Shown in pieces: positions 41,302 through 51,186 of a DNA stretch of 56,947 bases; the first letter of the stretch is position 1; every line of letters starts with the position of its first letter. The DNA comes from CAZUSO01 sp964622775. GTDB lineage: Bacteria; Bacteroidota; Bacteroidia; Chitinophagales; Chitinophagaceae. The DNA is taken from assembly GCA_964622775.1 (NCBI GenBank), contig CAZUSO010000014.1, positions 1 through 56,947 on the forward strand, given 5' to 3'. The position numbers and the translations under genes are program-made. The notes under the pieces are model-generated. The model was not told where the DNA came from, ran no database searches, and was given only the letters and a program-made list of their open reading frames with translations.

Positions 41302-43549
41302 CTTTTTTTAGTTTCAGGGTTAAGTTAAAATGATATCCATGGTCATTAAACCTGTTTATATCCGCTGTTAATGTCCCGGCAATTTCCCTGATGATCTTCG
41401 ACCCCAGGCTTTCCGCAGCATCGTCGGGTATGCCATTGCCATTATCCTGGTATGCCATCCTCAGTATGTCTTTTTCATCCATCGAAATATGAATGCCGAT
41501 CCGGTTTTCCCGGTCAACATCCCGGTGACTAAATGCATATTTACAGGAGTTCTGGATCAGCTCCGAAAGAAGCAGGATAAGATTGAGACCGGAATCATAG
41601 TTTACCGTGACACGGGCATTCACGTCAATTTTCAGCAGGTCATCATCAAAATTGTTGATTGCTTTGAGGTAAAGGCCCAAGTCTTCTATATGGTTTTGAA
41701 GATGTACCATACCGCCTTTTTCTAACTGTTCGCCTATCTTTTGTTGCTTATAGGTTTCGTAAAAATTTCTTACCACATCCACTCTTATTTTTAAGGATTG
41801 TATCTCGTCATCCATATCGGGCTTGCTCATGGTTAAATCAATATAATTGCTGACGGATTGCAGGTTGTTGACCATTAAATGGTTGAACTGACGATGCAGA
41901 TTTTCGATCGTTTTCTTATCCTTGTCGCTTTGTTGCTTTTTTCGTTTCAACCGGCGGGAATAAACGATGAGGGCGATAATCACCAGCAGGAGTAAGCCAG
42001 TGATCATGCCGGCCCAGAGCAGGTTTTTTCGGAGCCTATCTTTTTGTTCGCTCAGGCGATTCTGTACCAGTTTTTTATTCAATACCGCATCCACCGCGTC
42101 AAGCTGGGCATCATAGCTCATGCTTAGAATATGGTTTAACGAGGTATCCGGATCGGGAGCCACAAAGCTCTCAGGGAAGATATAAAACGAATCCGGAAGG
42201 ATAACGCCGTTATAGCCATTGTCTGCAAAATACTGCCTGAGCTTATCGTAGCCTTCGGCAGTTGATGCTGCCTGCCGGATTAGCCTTACGCTGCTGTCAA
42301 TCCCGGTGTATTTTCTTTCCATCAGCTTCAGCTCCGTGATCAGTTGCTGCTTTTCCCTGAGCCGGAACAGGTTTTTAAAGTAGTCGAAATAAGCCTTGTT
42401 GCCGGCAGAGGCCTTGCCGCTTTTCTGCCGGTAAACGGCTGTCAGTTGCTTACAGGCCAGCATAACATCCGTTGCCTTGCTGCTGTCGGCCATTTGGAAT
42501 AAACGATCTAAATGCGCTTTAGCCTGTCTGGGCTGATCCGTACTCAGCAAATAGTTGATCCTGGCAATTTCCACCTGAATTTTACCCGGCGAATAATGCT
42601 TCTCATTAATGATGGCTTCGGATTCCAGAAGTATGGTCTTTGCCCGGCTGAATTGCTTTTGCGTTAAAAGCTCGCCGGAGAGATCCAGCCCGGCTAATGC
42701 GTAGTCCACCACATTGTGATCCATAAGGAACATTTCCCGGGCAAACTGGTAATTCTCTACCGCGGCAGCGCTATTGCCGTTCAATACAAAATATTTGGCC
42801 ATCAGCCCCCTGATATAAGCCCGCCTGTATAAGCTGTTATTTTTTTCATGTAATTTTTCGGCGGCAATAAGCAGGTTTAAGATACCGGGATCTGCCTTCA
42901 CCGCCAGGCTCGACTCGGCGTACAGACCAATGGCATTGGCTAAGGACTTTTCATCATTGACTTCTTTAAACTTGCGGATCGCCTTTTCCAGAAAGAGGAT
43001 CGCTTTTCCCGATTCTCCCGTCTGGTGATAGAAAAAGCCTAAGGCATAATTTACCTTATTCACCTGCAGGTCGTTTCCGTTGCTCAGGGCGATCTTCATC
43101 GCTTCTTCTAACTGAGGAACGACCAGGTCGTTATACTCACCGTCAATATAATTGTGGGCAAGCCCGAGGGTGCGCTCAAATATCTCATCGGTATTGCCCA
43201 GCGCTATGGCCAGGCGAAGCAGCTTTTTAGCATTAGGAATGATGTTGTCATAATTCCTGAACTTGTCTTCACAACGGTTCAGGGCTAAATAGCCTTTGTA
43301 TTCCCGGAACAGGTTATGGGTCTGCTCACCCAGCGTTATCATTTTAAGGGCATAATTCCTGCTTTCTTCCGGATTGCTTTTGAAATAAGCATTATGCAGA
43401 TCAATCAGCAGAGCGAATTGCACCGAGTCGTCCCGGCTCTCGTGCAGTGCTTTCAGCATACTGTCCGTCCTTTGCTGATCCTGTGCAAAGGTAATGGCGG
43501 AAAGGCAAATAAGATATACGTATAAACAGGTACAGGTCTTCTTTATCAT
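41276..43549 (-). CDS. TPR sensor histidine kinase
   Basis: From the ATG at 43549 the protein has about 757 residues; the ATG at 43588 lies inside the likely -7 box. A signal peptide (YVYLICLSAITFAQ) is followed by a large periplasmic region with TPR-like helical repeats (about residues 20-400) and one membrane helix (LLWAGMITGLLLLVIIALIV). The cytosolic part has the HisKA_2-type H-box FNHLMVNNLQSVSNYI and a HATPase with ELIQNSCKYAF, DNGNGIPDD and LGSKIIREIAG. It is paired with the LytTR regulator. The signal is unknown. Confidence 0.9.
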   Translation of the reverse strand: MIKKTCTCLYVYLICLSAITFAQDQQRTDSMLKALHESRDDSVQFALLIDLHNAYFKSNPEESRNYALKMITLGEQTHNLFREYKGYLALNRCEDKFRNYDNIIPNAKKLLRLAIALGNTDEIFERTLGLAHNYIDGEYNDLVVPQLEEAMKIALSNGNDLQVNKVNYALGFFYHQTGESGKAILFLEKAIRKFKEVNDEKSLANAIGLYAESSLAVKADPGILNLLIAAEKLHEKNNSLYRRAYIRGLMAKYFVLNGNSAAAVENYQFAREMFLMDHNVVDYALAGLDLSGELLTQKQFSRAKTILLESEAIINEKHYSPGKIQVEIARINYLLSTDQPRQAKAHLDRLFQMADSSKATDVMLACKQLTAVYRQKSGKASAGNKAYFDYFKNLFRLREKQQLITELKLMERKYTGIDSSVRLIRQAASTAEGYDKLRQYFADNGYNGVILPDSFYIFPESFVAPDPDTSLNHILSMSYDAQLDAVDAVLNKKLVQNRLSEQKDRLRKNLLWAGMITGLLLLVIIALIVYSRRLKRKKQQSDKDKKTIENLHRQFNHLMVNNLQSVSNYIDLTMSKPDMDDEIQSLKIRVDVVRNFYETYKQQKIGEQLEKGGMVHLQNHIEDLGLYLKAINNFDDDLLKIDVNARVTVNYDSGLNLILLLSELIQNSCKYAFSHRDVDRENRIGIHISMDEKDILRMAYQDNGNGIPDDAAESLGSKIIREIAGTLTADINRFNDHGYHFNLTLKLKKDEYKKVES

Positions 43550-43587
43550 AGCAATTATTCCGTTGAAATCAGGGACTGGTTTCCGCA

Positions 43588-43595
43588 CAAATATA
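43588..43595 (-). promoter_or_regulatory. Bacteroidota -7 box for histidine kinase operon
   Basis: The minus strand reads TATATTTG, 39 bases before the preferred ATG at 43549. Confidence 0.45.
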
Positions 43596-44253
43596 ATACT
43601 CTGCGCCTTTGATGGGTTATATTATATGAAATTTTGTTGTTGGCAGTGCGCCCCCACCCCGACCCGTCCGGATTATTTCCTGAAAAATAATCCTGAGATG
43701 ATACCAGCAGTATCCCCTTATCCGGAAAAAACCGTCTCATGTCCGGCCCGGTAATTTTCCGGCATCGATCAATAATACCATGTTCGTCAAATTCATCGTT
43801 TGATTGTAATCTTAGTGTTCTTTACTTTATTTATGCTTAATGGCTCTTCTATGGAAAACCTAAGTAAAATTGACAAAAAAGCTCCTCATTTTTGTTTTTG
43901 TATGTTTATTATAAGAACTTTCCAAAATCCATAGAAATGACAAAACCAATAAACGACAACCCTTTTACCGGCTTGTTATTATACTCTCTGCTGCATAAAT
44001 CAGCGCCGGATAGAAACCTATTACGACCGTCATGCTGTAAGGATGTGAAGTAACGACAAAGAGCGTATCCTGCTGCAGGCGCAATCCGGCATTTCCTTTT
44101 CATATAATGGTAAAAGCGGGGTGGAATAACCGCAAAAATCATATCTCGGCGGAAAGGAACAAAGATGCGGGCGGAGATGTGCTGCCGGCCTGCCTTTTTA
44201 GTTGATGATATTATTCATACTATACGGAGCGGGAGAAACACGAACTGCTCTTT
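43596..44253. other. Non-coding gap with one hairpin
   Basis: About 650 bases without a gene I can support. A 9-bp stem GGATTATTT/AAATAATCC occurs at 43670-43693 without a T-run. A 77-codon frame at 43909-44142 looks like chance. Confidence 0.35.
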
Positions 44254-46299
44254 TTACCGGAGCAGGGTAAATTCACCTTTCTTTTTCATTATTTCCCCAT
44301 CTGTTTTATAGGTCAGATAATAGAAATAAGTGCCCACATCAGCCCGCCCGCCGTTAAAATTACCATTCCAGCCCTGAGCAGGATCCGATGTTTCGAAAAC
44401 CACCTGCCCGTAACGGTTGAAAATAGTCAGAGCGAATTGTGTCAGCCTGCTGCAAAACAGCAAGGCCTTTATCTCGTCATTCCGTCCATCGGCATTGGGA
44501 GAAAAGGCATTCGGCATCAGGACGTTGCAATCACAGTTTTCCGTTTCAACCGAAATGGAATCGTATAATATGCCGCAGATATTAGTAGCGGCCACCATAT
44601 AAATCCCGGCCTGATTAACAATCGTATTCGGCCCGGTGTCGCCTGTACTCCAGGCAAAGTCGGCAGGTAGCGATGCAGCTACGTGTAAATTCAATGATAC
44701 GCCTTCACAGATTAGGGTATCCGGCTCCAGGATATGGAGCGAAGGCTGTATGTTTTCAACAAGTACCGTGTCTGATAAGATACAGCCTTCTTTCGTGATT
44801 TTCACCCAATAACTTCCGGGAGTATTTACCGTCAGGACGGACATCCCGGATCCGTCATTCCACAGGTATGTACCGCCTTCCAGCGTAGCATCCAGCATTA
44901 TTTCATCGTCCGGGCAAATAGCGGTATCTGCTCCCAGCGGTGATGTAAAATTTACAAACTGTAATCTGAAGCTGTCAATATATACGATACAATCTTTCCA
45001 CCCGTAACACCAATAAGTGCCGCTTTGATTCACCGTCAGGTCAGTACCAACGGTGCCTGTATTCCATTTGACCCATTGGAATGCCGGATTAGCAGACAAA
45101 GCAAAAGTACTGTCAAAGCATATTACAGTATCCATTATGGTATTGATAATCGTATCTGAAACAGGATTGACCATGGCATCAGCACCAAGCTCAACATAAG
45201 TGCCGATTCCGCCAGGACCGCTGGCAGATAATAAAGAAACAGCAGCTGCAGAAAAATTGCAGGCCAGGCCTGCATTGTTTGGAGCATTTACAACAGAAAG
45301 CGCATCACCATTCAAAATATCAACGGCATAAAGCTTACCGTCCGGCCCTACTCTTGATCCCATATAATAACCACTATCAAGCGATATAATGGAATTTTCG
45401 ACTGCCGGCAGATCGGGGAGCAGCGACAGATTCATTTGCCTGAACCAACCGCTTTGAAAAAAATATACCTTGCTGCCATCGGGGGAAAATGTAGGATAAG
45501 CCATGATATTGTTACTTATACTCACAAAATCATACAGGGAACCACTGATATTATCAAAATTAGCTATCTCTACACCTCCGGATGAGTTATGCAACAGCAA
45601 ACTGCCTTCCGGATTGAATGCGCATTGACCATTCTGCAATTGGGTGAGGTCATCCGAGCCATTGATTCCTGTTGAAACTACCGGTGTGCTTTCAAACCCG
45701 TTCATATCTATTTTAAAGGCCAAAAATTCCGGTCCATACCGTTTATGCAAAATGATCCAGTAGCCCAGGCAATTCGCACCACGCACGGCAAACGCACCTT
45801 CCGCAATATCTGTTGCAAACAGGATGTTCATCCGGTCTGTAACCACATCGCCCAATCCGCCATCCAGGCTCAGATCCACCAAGGTATAATATGCATCATA
45901 TACAACATCTTCAATAGCATCCGTCGTAATAACATAGTATTGATCAGCATTTGATGGCGATTGCACAATAGCCACTCCATGCGCGCTGGAACCGACATTA
46001 AGTCCTCCGGGACCAAGCGGGCCGTTTCCGGAAAGCCCGGCGCCATTAGGCATGATCTGGTGGTTACGGTTCCAGACAGTGCCTCCTGAAGTATAAAACA
46101 GTAAATTTCCATCTGCATCCGATACACTGGAGCACCCTTCCACAGCAATCATGCTGTCCGTAAAAGATAGCGGTGGATTTACATTAAAATTTAAACCCCT
46201 GTGCCTTCCAAAGCACCAGTTGTTATTAGCGCCCTGCTGCGCCGATGCCAAAACCGGCAACAGGCATAGCCAAACATAAAAATACCGGTATCTCTTCAC
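44254..46299 (-). CDS. Secreted protein with T9SS type B sorting domain
   Basis: The 681-residue protein starts with a signal peptide (YFYVWLCLLPVLASAQQG). The first half looks like a beta-propeller/WD-like repeat region as found in gliding-associated proteins (WCFGRHRGLNFN, LFYTSGGTVWN). The second half has Ig/PKD-like repeats with SGTYWCYGW, SGTYWV-type and GIYMVAATN segments. The C-terminus is the gliding motility-associated (CHU_C/type B) domain: MPNAFSPNADGRNDEI, LTIFNRYGQVVFETSD, WNGNFNGG and VGTYFYYLTY. It is exported by the type IX system. Target and ligand are unknown. Confidence 0.9.
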   Translation of the reverse strand: MKRYRYFYVWLCLLPVLASAQQGANNNWCFGRHRGLNFNVNPPLSFTDSMIAVEGCSSVSDADGNLLFYTSGGTVWNRNHQIMPNGAGLSGNGPLGPGGLNVGSSAHGVAIVQSPSNADQYYVITTDAIEDVVYDAYYTLVDLSLDGGLGDVVTDRMNILFATDIAEGAFAVRGANCLGYWIILHKRYGPEFLAFKIDMNGFESTPVVSTGINGSDDLTQLQNGQCAFNPEGSLLLHNSSGGVEIANFDNISGSLYDFVSISNNIMAYPTFSPDGSKVYFFQSGWFRQMNLSLLPDLPAVENSIISLDSGYYMGSRVGPDGKLYAVDILNGDALSVVNAPNNAGLACNFSAAAVSLLSASGPGGIGTYVELGADAMVNPVSDTIINTIMDTVICFDSTFALSANPAFQWVKWNTGTVGTDLTVNQSGTYWCYGWKDCIVYIDSFRLQFVNFTSPLGADTAICPDDEIMLDATLEGGTYLWNDGSGMSVLTVNTPGSYWVKITKEGCILSDTVLVENIQPSLHILEPDTLICEGVSLNLHVAASLPADFAWSTGDTGPNTIVNQAGIYMVAATNICGILYDSISVETENCDCNVLMPNAFSPNADGRNDEIKALLFCSRLTQFALTIFNRYGQVVFETSDPAQGWNGNFNGGRADVGTYFYYLTYKTDGEIMKKKGEFTLLR

Positions 46300-46635
46300 A
46301 GCGTGTTTTAACTAAATACTTATAAAGGTAAGTTTCCTTTCCTTTAATTCCAACAAGGGTGAATATTTCGTACAGTGTCCCTGTGTTATTTTAACGCGAG
46401 TTCGAAAAGCTTAGTAAAAGAATATCAAAGTAACTTCCACATTTTGTTTGTTTTTTTTCTTGTTTTGCGTTTAAAAATCCTTAAATAGTTCAAATTCCCG
46501 GGCTTTTTCACCTTGAACAAGAAAAAAACTCCTGCGCAAAAAATAGTGTTACTTATTTTGACATTATTACTAAGCAAATTACTCCAAAAACCACCGGAAA
46601 CACAGGATGCATTATTAAAACAATACTTATTTTTA
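46300..46635. other. AT-rich gap upstream of rpsP
   Basis: No gene is supported. It holds the divergent promoters of the T9SS gene and of rpsP; only the latter (46636-46667) is clear. Confidence 0.35.
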
Positions 46636-46667
46636 TTTGTTATTATCGGTAAGTACGTTTAACTTTG
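46636..46667 (+). promoter_or_regulatory. Promoter for rpsP-rimM
   Basis: TTTG at 46636-46639 and TAACTTTG at 46660-46667 are spaced by 20 bases, a full match to the Bacteroidota -33/-7 consensus. The rpsP ATG is at 46712. Confidence 0.65.
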
Positions 46668-46711
46668 CGCTCCATATAAATTTATTGTTCACGCAAATAA
46701 TTTCAATTATT

Positions 46712-47242
46712 ATGGCGGTAAAAATCCGATTACAGCGTCATGGGTCGAAAAAACGACCATTTTATTTCATCGTTGCGGCTAACAGTGTTTCTCCGCGCGA
46801 TGGAAGGTTCATTGAAAAATTAGGGACTTACAACCCGCTTACCGTTCCGGCCACTATCCGGTTGAATAACGAACGCTCCCTGTATTGGTTGCAAAACGGC
46901 GCCCAGCCTACCAATACCTGCCGTCGTATTCTGTCTTTCAAAGGCGTTTTATACATGAAACACCTGATGAGGGGCGTTACGCTCGGCTTGTTCGACGAAA
47001 GTGCCGTTCAGGAAAAATTCGACCAATGGAACGCAGCTCATGAAGAGCTGGTTACAAAGCGCGAAGAGGCGCACCGTAAAAGTAAGCAGGAAAAACGTCA
47101 GGCTTCCACTCAGGAATCCGTACGCCTGGTTCAGGAAAAGCAAGCGGCAAAACAGGCTGCCAGACAAGCGGAAGAGGCTCCGGCTGATGAAGCTCCGGAA
47201 GCTCAGATCGATGAAACTCCTTCAGCAGAAGGTGCTGAGTAA
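46712..47242 (+). CDS. rpsP: 30S ribosomal protein bS16 with acidic tail
   Basis: From the ATG at 46712 the 176-residue protein starts MAVKIRLQRHGSKKRPFYFI and continues DGRFIEKLGTYNPLT, the S16 core (about 80 residues). The added C-terminal half is a charged Ala/Glu/Gln-rich helix (KEEAHRKSKQEKRQA) ending in an acidic tail PADEAPEAQIDETPSAEG. Such extended bS16 is usual in Bacteroidota. An earlier start at 46637 would add 25 hydrophobic residues overlapping the promoter, so it is wrong. rimM follows. Confidence 0.95.
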   Translation: MAVKIRLQRHGSKKRPFYFIVAANSVSPRDGRFIEKLGTYNPLTVPATIRLNNERSLYWLQNGAQPTNTCRRILSFKGVLYMKHLMRGVTLGLFDESAVQEKFDQWNAAHEELVTKREEAHRKSKQEKRQASTQESVRLVQEKQAAKQAARQAEEAPADEAPEAQIDETPSAEGAE

Positions 47243-47279
47243 TTTTTCAAAACAGCAAAAATTGCCAAAATTTCGAAAT

Positions 47280-47309
47280 GCCCGTGTAAAAGCGGGCTTT
47301 CTTATTTTT
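47280..47309 (+). terminator. Hairpin between rpsP and rimM
   Basis: GCCCG (47280-47284) and CGGGC (47293-47297) form a short stem followed by TTTCTTATTTTT, ending 9 bases before the rimM ATG. It may attenuate rimM relative to rpsP. Confidence 0.6.
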
Positions 47310-47317
47310 ACATTCGC

Positions 47318-47851
47318 ATGAAAACGCTTCAATTTTTCAAAGCCGGCAAGATACTGAGCACACATGGCCTGGATGGCGGAATCATTATAGCGCATACCTT
47401 AAATGCCGGTGCACCCAAAGATGTATTTGCAAAAATCCCACATATTTTTATTGAACTCAAAGCGGACAGCTTTGTGCCATATTTCATTGAACATTACAAA
47501 AAGCTGAGCCAGGAAGAAGTCTGGCTGCAATTAGAGGATGTGCCTGACGTGGAAACCGCCCGAACACTTAGCGGAAAAAATATCTGGTTAGACGAAGCAT
47601 TGTTCCAAAAAATCAATCCGCAAACTATATCGGAAAGCTTGGTCGGATATACCATTATTGATGAAAAAGCAGGAAGAATAGGTCCTGTTGAGGATTTGTT
47701 TGAAACGCCCGGACAAGTGCTGGCTTCAGTAATATATCAGGATAAAGAAGTGCTGATTCCGCTCATTGACAGTACCCTGAAACGTATTGACCACTATCGG
47801 AAGGAAATTGCAGTCCGCCTCCCGGACGGCCTCTTGGATGTTTATGAATAA
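47318..47851 (+). CDS. rimM: 16S rRNA processing protein RimM
   Basis: RimM assists 30S maturation near ribosomal protein uS19. The 177-residue protein begins with the RimM N-terminal barrel (FFKAGKILSTHGLDGGII) and the linker ISESLVGYTIIDEKAGRIGPVEDLFETPGQ, then a PRC-barrel-like domain with VLIPLIDSTLKRIDHYRKEIAVRLPDGLLDV. It follows rpsP with a hairpin in between. Only trmD, usually in the same cluster, is found away from it, at 38670. Confidence 0.93.
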   Translation: MKTLQFFKAGKILSTHGLDGGIIIAHTLNAGAPKDVFAKIPHIFIELKADSFVPYFIEHYKKLSQEEVWLQLEDVPDVETARTLSGKNIWLDEALFQKINPQTISESLVGYTIIDEKAGRIGPVEDLFETPGQVLASVIYQDKEVLIPLIDSTLKRIDHYRKEIAVRLPDGLLDVYE

Positions 47852-48070
47852 ATATTGTCGTCCGACCGGGATGTTCACTTCCTGCTTTGCGAATCACTGA
47901 ATGTTCGCCTTTGATTCCAATGCATGTTATTGGTGAAAATGCCAACGGCGGAAAACTACATCTGACACAATGTAGTGTACCAATTGAATACCTATATAAA
48001 TAATAATCAATGAGTTATAATTAAATCATAGCAAACTTGAGGAATAGATCACCGGCCGTTGAATAATATA

Positions 48071-48122
48071 AAAAAATTGAGGCCGCCTCCTGTGTTAAAC
48101 AGGAATGGCCGCCTCAATTTTA
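48071..48122 (-). terminator. Terminator of the M16 protease gene
   Basis: AAAATTGAGGC and GCCTCAATTTT with inner TCCTGT/ACAGGA pair across a short loop; the minus-strand reading ends in a run of T and A (TTTTTTATATT). It begins 12 bases after the M16 stop. Confidence 0.85.
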
Positions 48123-48133
48123 GTGCAAAACAA

Positions 48134-50992
48134 TTATTTATTATCCGTTGCGGGAGCTTCCGCTTCTATCTTTTCCGGATACAAAATACCAATGAATTCT
48201 TCGCCGTCAAACAATTTATCGGCGGTTGCTTTAATGTCATTCACGGTAATTTTATTAATCACCTCATCAGCATTCAGGAAACGCTCTTCGCTGTAATTCC
48301 AGTACAGGATGTTTTCTAATTTACCAATCCAGTAATTGTTCTTCTTCAGGTTTTCCCGGCGTTTTTCCAGAAGGCTGGTTTTAACCTTATCCAGATCCTT
48401 TTGATCAGGGCCGTTTTTCCTGATCAGGGCAATCTCATCGTTGGCAGCTTTCAGCAATGGCTCTACATTATTTGGTCCGCAAGGCAACTGCAGCATAATG
48501 CTGTAATGCGGATACGGGTCGCGTTTCATAGAGGCATTAAATCCGCCACCGTAGATGGCACCCATTTTTTCACGCATTTCTTCAATAACCTTAATGGTCA
48601 GGATTTCACCCAGCATATCCGTTTGCAGCGCCAGATCTTCGGTATAAGGTAATTCTCCGTGGTATGCTCCGAAAATCAGGCTTTTTTGATCTGTACCCTT
48701 CTTAAATTCAAATTTATGATTACCGGACACCATTCTCAGGCCATTGTCTTTGAAGGCAGGCTGCTGCCCTTTTGAAGGCAGGCTGGCAATATATTTTTCC
48801 AGTAAAGGCTTCAATGTGGCTTCATCTACATTGCCGACAAGGAAGAAATGGAAGCCGTCTGCATTACTGAATTCATTTTTGTAAATATCCAATACTCGTG
48901 CCGCACTGATATTGTTGATGTCTTCCGCAGTGGGAACGGCAATGGGACGACGAGGATCGTTGTGATACATACTCTTAATTAAGGTATCGATAAAAGCTAC
49001 CTGCGGATTGCTTTTCAGGAACATCAACTGGGTTTTCATCTTACCTACAAATCCCTTAAACAAATCCTCATCCATTCTGGGCTGGGTCAGTTGCAGGTAG
49101 GTCAGTTCCATTAAGGACGGTAAATCCTTTACGGAAGCATTTCCTTCCACATTGTCGGAAACATCATCCATGTTCTGTTGCAATCCTACTGTTTTGCCGG
49201 CAAGCGCATTGTTAAGGTCGGTAGGAGTGAAATCGGCATAACCCATGGATTCCATCACATCGCTCATAAAATGTATATTAGCTTTATCCTCTGCGCCATA
49301 GTTATTGGATCCTCCGGCTTTCACGCCACGGAACAGAATTTCATCGCTTTTGAAATCGGTCTTCTTAACAGTTACTTTTACACCGTTGCTCAATGTATAG
49401 GTTGTAGTACCTAATTTTTCATTCTTTGCTTCGTTTACTATCTTACCCGGTACCGGGTCGTTTTTCAATAATTTTTCCGCAACTGTCTTTTCTTCATGAG
49501 CACTAACCTCTTGCTTAAATGCATCCTGCACGGTGCTTAAAAGCCGGGCATCCGTTGGCAGCTCTTCATTGCCTTTAGCCGGGGCGGTAACCAGGGCAAA
49601 ATAGTCCTCGGTTTTTTCCGGAGCGATCCATTTGGCGGCTTCTTTACTCACTTCTTCCAAAGTGATGGCGGGAAGCATTTCTTTGGCATAGTTGTATTCA
49701 TTTTCTATGCCCGGATAAGGATCCTTATCCAGAAAATGCTGGATATATTCATTTACATAACGTCCGCTCTCCGTCGTATTACGCTCGTTATACATTTTTT
49801 CGATATTGCTCAGCGTGCTTTTTTTAGCAAGCTCCAGTTCCGTATTGTTAAATCCGTATTGTTGTACTTTCAGGAATTCTGCTATGGTAGCATTGACAGC
49901 AGTACTGATATCGGAAGTGGGTACAGCTGCCAGCATCATGCTTTCATAACCACGGGCATAACCGCCGATATAGCCATAAGCATATACAAACGGAGGGGTA
50001 GCACTTTGGGAAAGATCGCGGAAACGCTTGTTCAGCATTTGGGTAAACAGGTTTCGTACTAAGTAATCCCGGTAATCTCTCATTGTTTTTTCCACCGTTT
50101 TTTTACGGGAAGAAAACATAATATTGAATTCGTAGTTGGTCGCTTCGGGATCGCTAACAACCATAGCCGACGCCTTATCATAAGGCTTAACGTCGGCATA
50201 GAAGCGCTCCCTTTGATTTGGAGGATTGGTCATTCCGGCAAAATGTTGTTCGATCATTTGCTTAGCCTTCTCCGCAGTAATATCGCCTACAACAACTACC
50301 GCCATCTCATTCGGGCGATACCAGTCATGGTAGAAGCGGCGCACTTCGTCATGTTTAAATGTTTTCAGAATATCATCCTTTCCAATGGGCAGACGATCCG
50401 CATAGCGGGAGCCGCTCAGCATTTTGGGCAGATAAATCTTAGACATGCGGTCGTCCGCACCTTTACCCAGGCGGCTTTCTTCCAATACCACATTTCTTTC
50501 CTCATCAATATCCTTATCCGTGAGCAGGGCATTGTGTGCCCAGTCTTCTATAATCTGGAAACCTTTTTCAAGATTGCCGGGCTTATCGGTAGGGATTGGG
50601 AGAATATATACCGTCTGATCAAAGCTGGTATAAGCATTCAGATCGGCTCCGAAATCCACACCGATGGATTGAAGATAATCCACCAACTGGTTTTTTTCAA
50701 AGTTTTTGGTGCCGTTGAAATTCATATGCTCCATAAAATGAGCCAGTCCCTGCTGGGGATCATCTTCTAAGATAGAACCTGCATTCACCACCAGGCGCAG
50801 CTCCACCTTATTTTCCGGCTTGCTGTTCGGGCGTATATAATAAGTCAGGCCATTGGACAGGGTGCCTGATGTTACCTTGCTGTCCTTTGGAATAGGGGCA
50901 GAAAGATCCTGCGCATGAACAGCATTCGTGCTCATAGCTGTTCCGATAAAGAAACAGGCTAACGCGCTTTGTTTGAAAAATCGTTTCAACAT
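48134..50992 (-). CDS. M16 family metallopeptidase (pitrilysin-type), secreted
   Basis: The 952-residue protein has a signal peptide (LACFFIGTAMSTNAVHAQD). The N-terminal active domain carries the inverted zinc motif H85-F-M-E88-H89 with E164/E165 in DIDEERNVVLEES as the third ligand. Further inactive-like M16 repeats (about residues 190-430, 510-730, 730-940) form the two-half chamber typical of the family, with a linker around 450-510. It likely degrades peptides in the periplasm. A -7 box lies at 51026-51033. It faces a strong terminator. Confidence 0.93.
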   Translation of the reverse strand: MLKRFFKQSALACFFIGTAMSTNAVHAQDLSAPIPKDSKVTSGTLSNGLTYYIRPNSKPENKVELRLVVNAGSILEDDPQQGLAHFMEHMNFNGTKNFEKNQLVDYLQSIGVDFGADLNAYTSFDQTVYILPIPTDKPGNLEKGFQIIEDWAHNALLTDKDIDEERNVVLEESRLGKGADDRMSKIYLPKMLSGSRYADRLPIGKDDILKTFKHDEVRRFYHDWYRPNEMAVVVVGDITAEKAKQMIEQHFAGMTNPPNQRERFYADVKPYDKASAMVVSDPEATNYEFNIMFSSRKKTVEKTMRDYRDYLVRNLFTQMLNKRFRDLSQSATPPFVYAYGYIGGYARGYESMMLAAVPTSDISTAVNATIAEFLKVQQYGFNNTELELAKKSTLSNIEKMYNERNTTESGRYVNEYIQHFLDKDPYPGIENEYNYAKEMLPAITLEEVSKEAAKWIAPEKTEDYFALVTAPAKGNEELPTDARLLSTVQDAFKQEVSAHEEKTVAEKLLKNDPVPGKIVNEAKNEKLGTTTYTLSNGVKVTVKKTDFKSDEILFRGVKAGGSNNYGAEDKANIHFMSDVMESMGYADFTPTDLNNALAGKTVGLQQNMDDVSDNVEGNASVKDLPSLMELTYLQLTQPRMDEDLFKGFVGKMKTQLMFLKSNPQVAFIDTLIKSMYHNDPRRPIAVPTAEDINNISAARVLDIYKNEFSNADGFHFFLVGNVDEATLKPLLEKYIASLPSKGQQPAFKDNGLRMVSGNHKFEFKKGTDQKSLIFGAYHGELPYTEDLALQTDMLGEILTIKVIEEMREKMGAIYGGGFNASMKRDPYPHYSIMLQLPCGPNNVEPLLKAANDEIALIRKNGPDQKDLDKVKTSLLEKRRENLKKNNYWIGKLENILYWNYSEERFLNADEVINKITVNDIKATADKLFDGEEFIGILYPEKIEAEAPATDNK

Positions 50993-51025
50993 AATTTGGA
51001 TAGATATTTTATGAAATATATTTTA

Positions 51026-51033
51026 CAAAGGTA
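51026..51033 (-). promoter_or_regulatory. Bacteroidota -7 box for M16 protease
   Basis: The minus strand reads TACCTTTG, 33 bases before the ATG at 50992. Confidence 0.5.
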
Positions 51034-51152
51034 ATTAATAGAGCCCGAAGTATCATAACCCTTTGCGGGGGAAATTTATGAAACCAATATACACCATAAC
51101 AGGGAGTCATATTTAATGGTAAAATGGTCATCAGGCTATTCAATATTTTTTC

Positions 51153-51160
51153 TACCTTTG
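51153..51160 (+). promoter_or_regulatory. Bacteroidota -7 box for nusB
   Basis: TACCTTTG (TAnnTTTG) lies 27 bases before the nusB ATG at 51187. Confidence 0.5.
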
Positions 51161-51186
51161 CCGCCGTTTAAAAACAACCAGTTCTT

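Noticed and set aside
43909..44142. A 77-codon minus-strand frame in the gap before the T9SS type B gene
   Set aside because: Composition looks random, no motif, no promoter, no partner; kept only as part of the gap.
44248..44268. CTGCTC/GAGCAG hairpin at the end of the T9SS type B gene
   Set aside because: It overlaps the stop codon region and lacks a T-run, so I do not call it a terminator.
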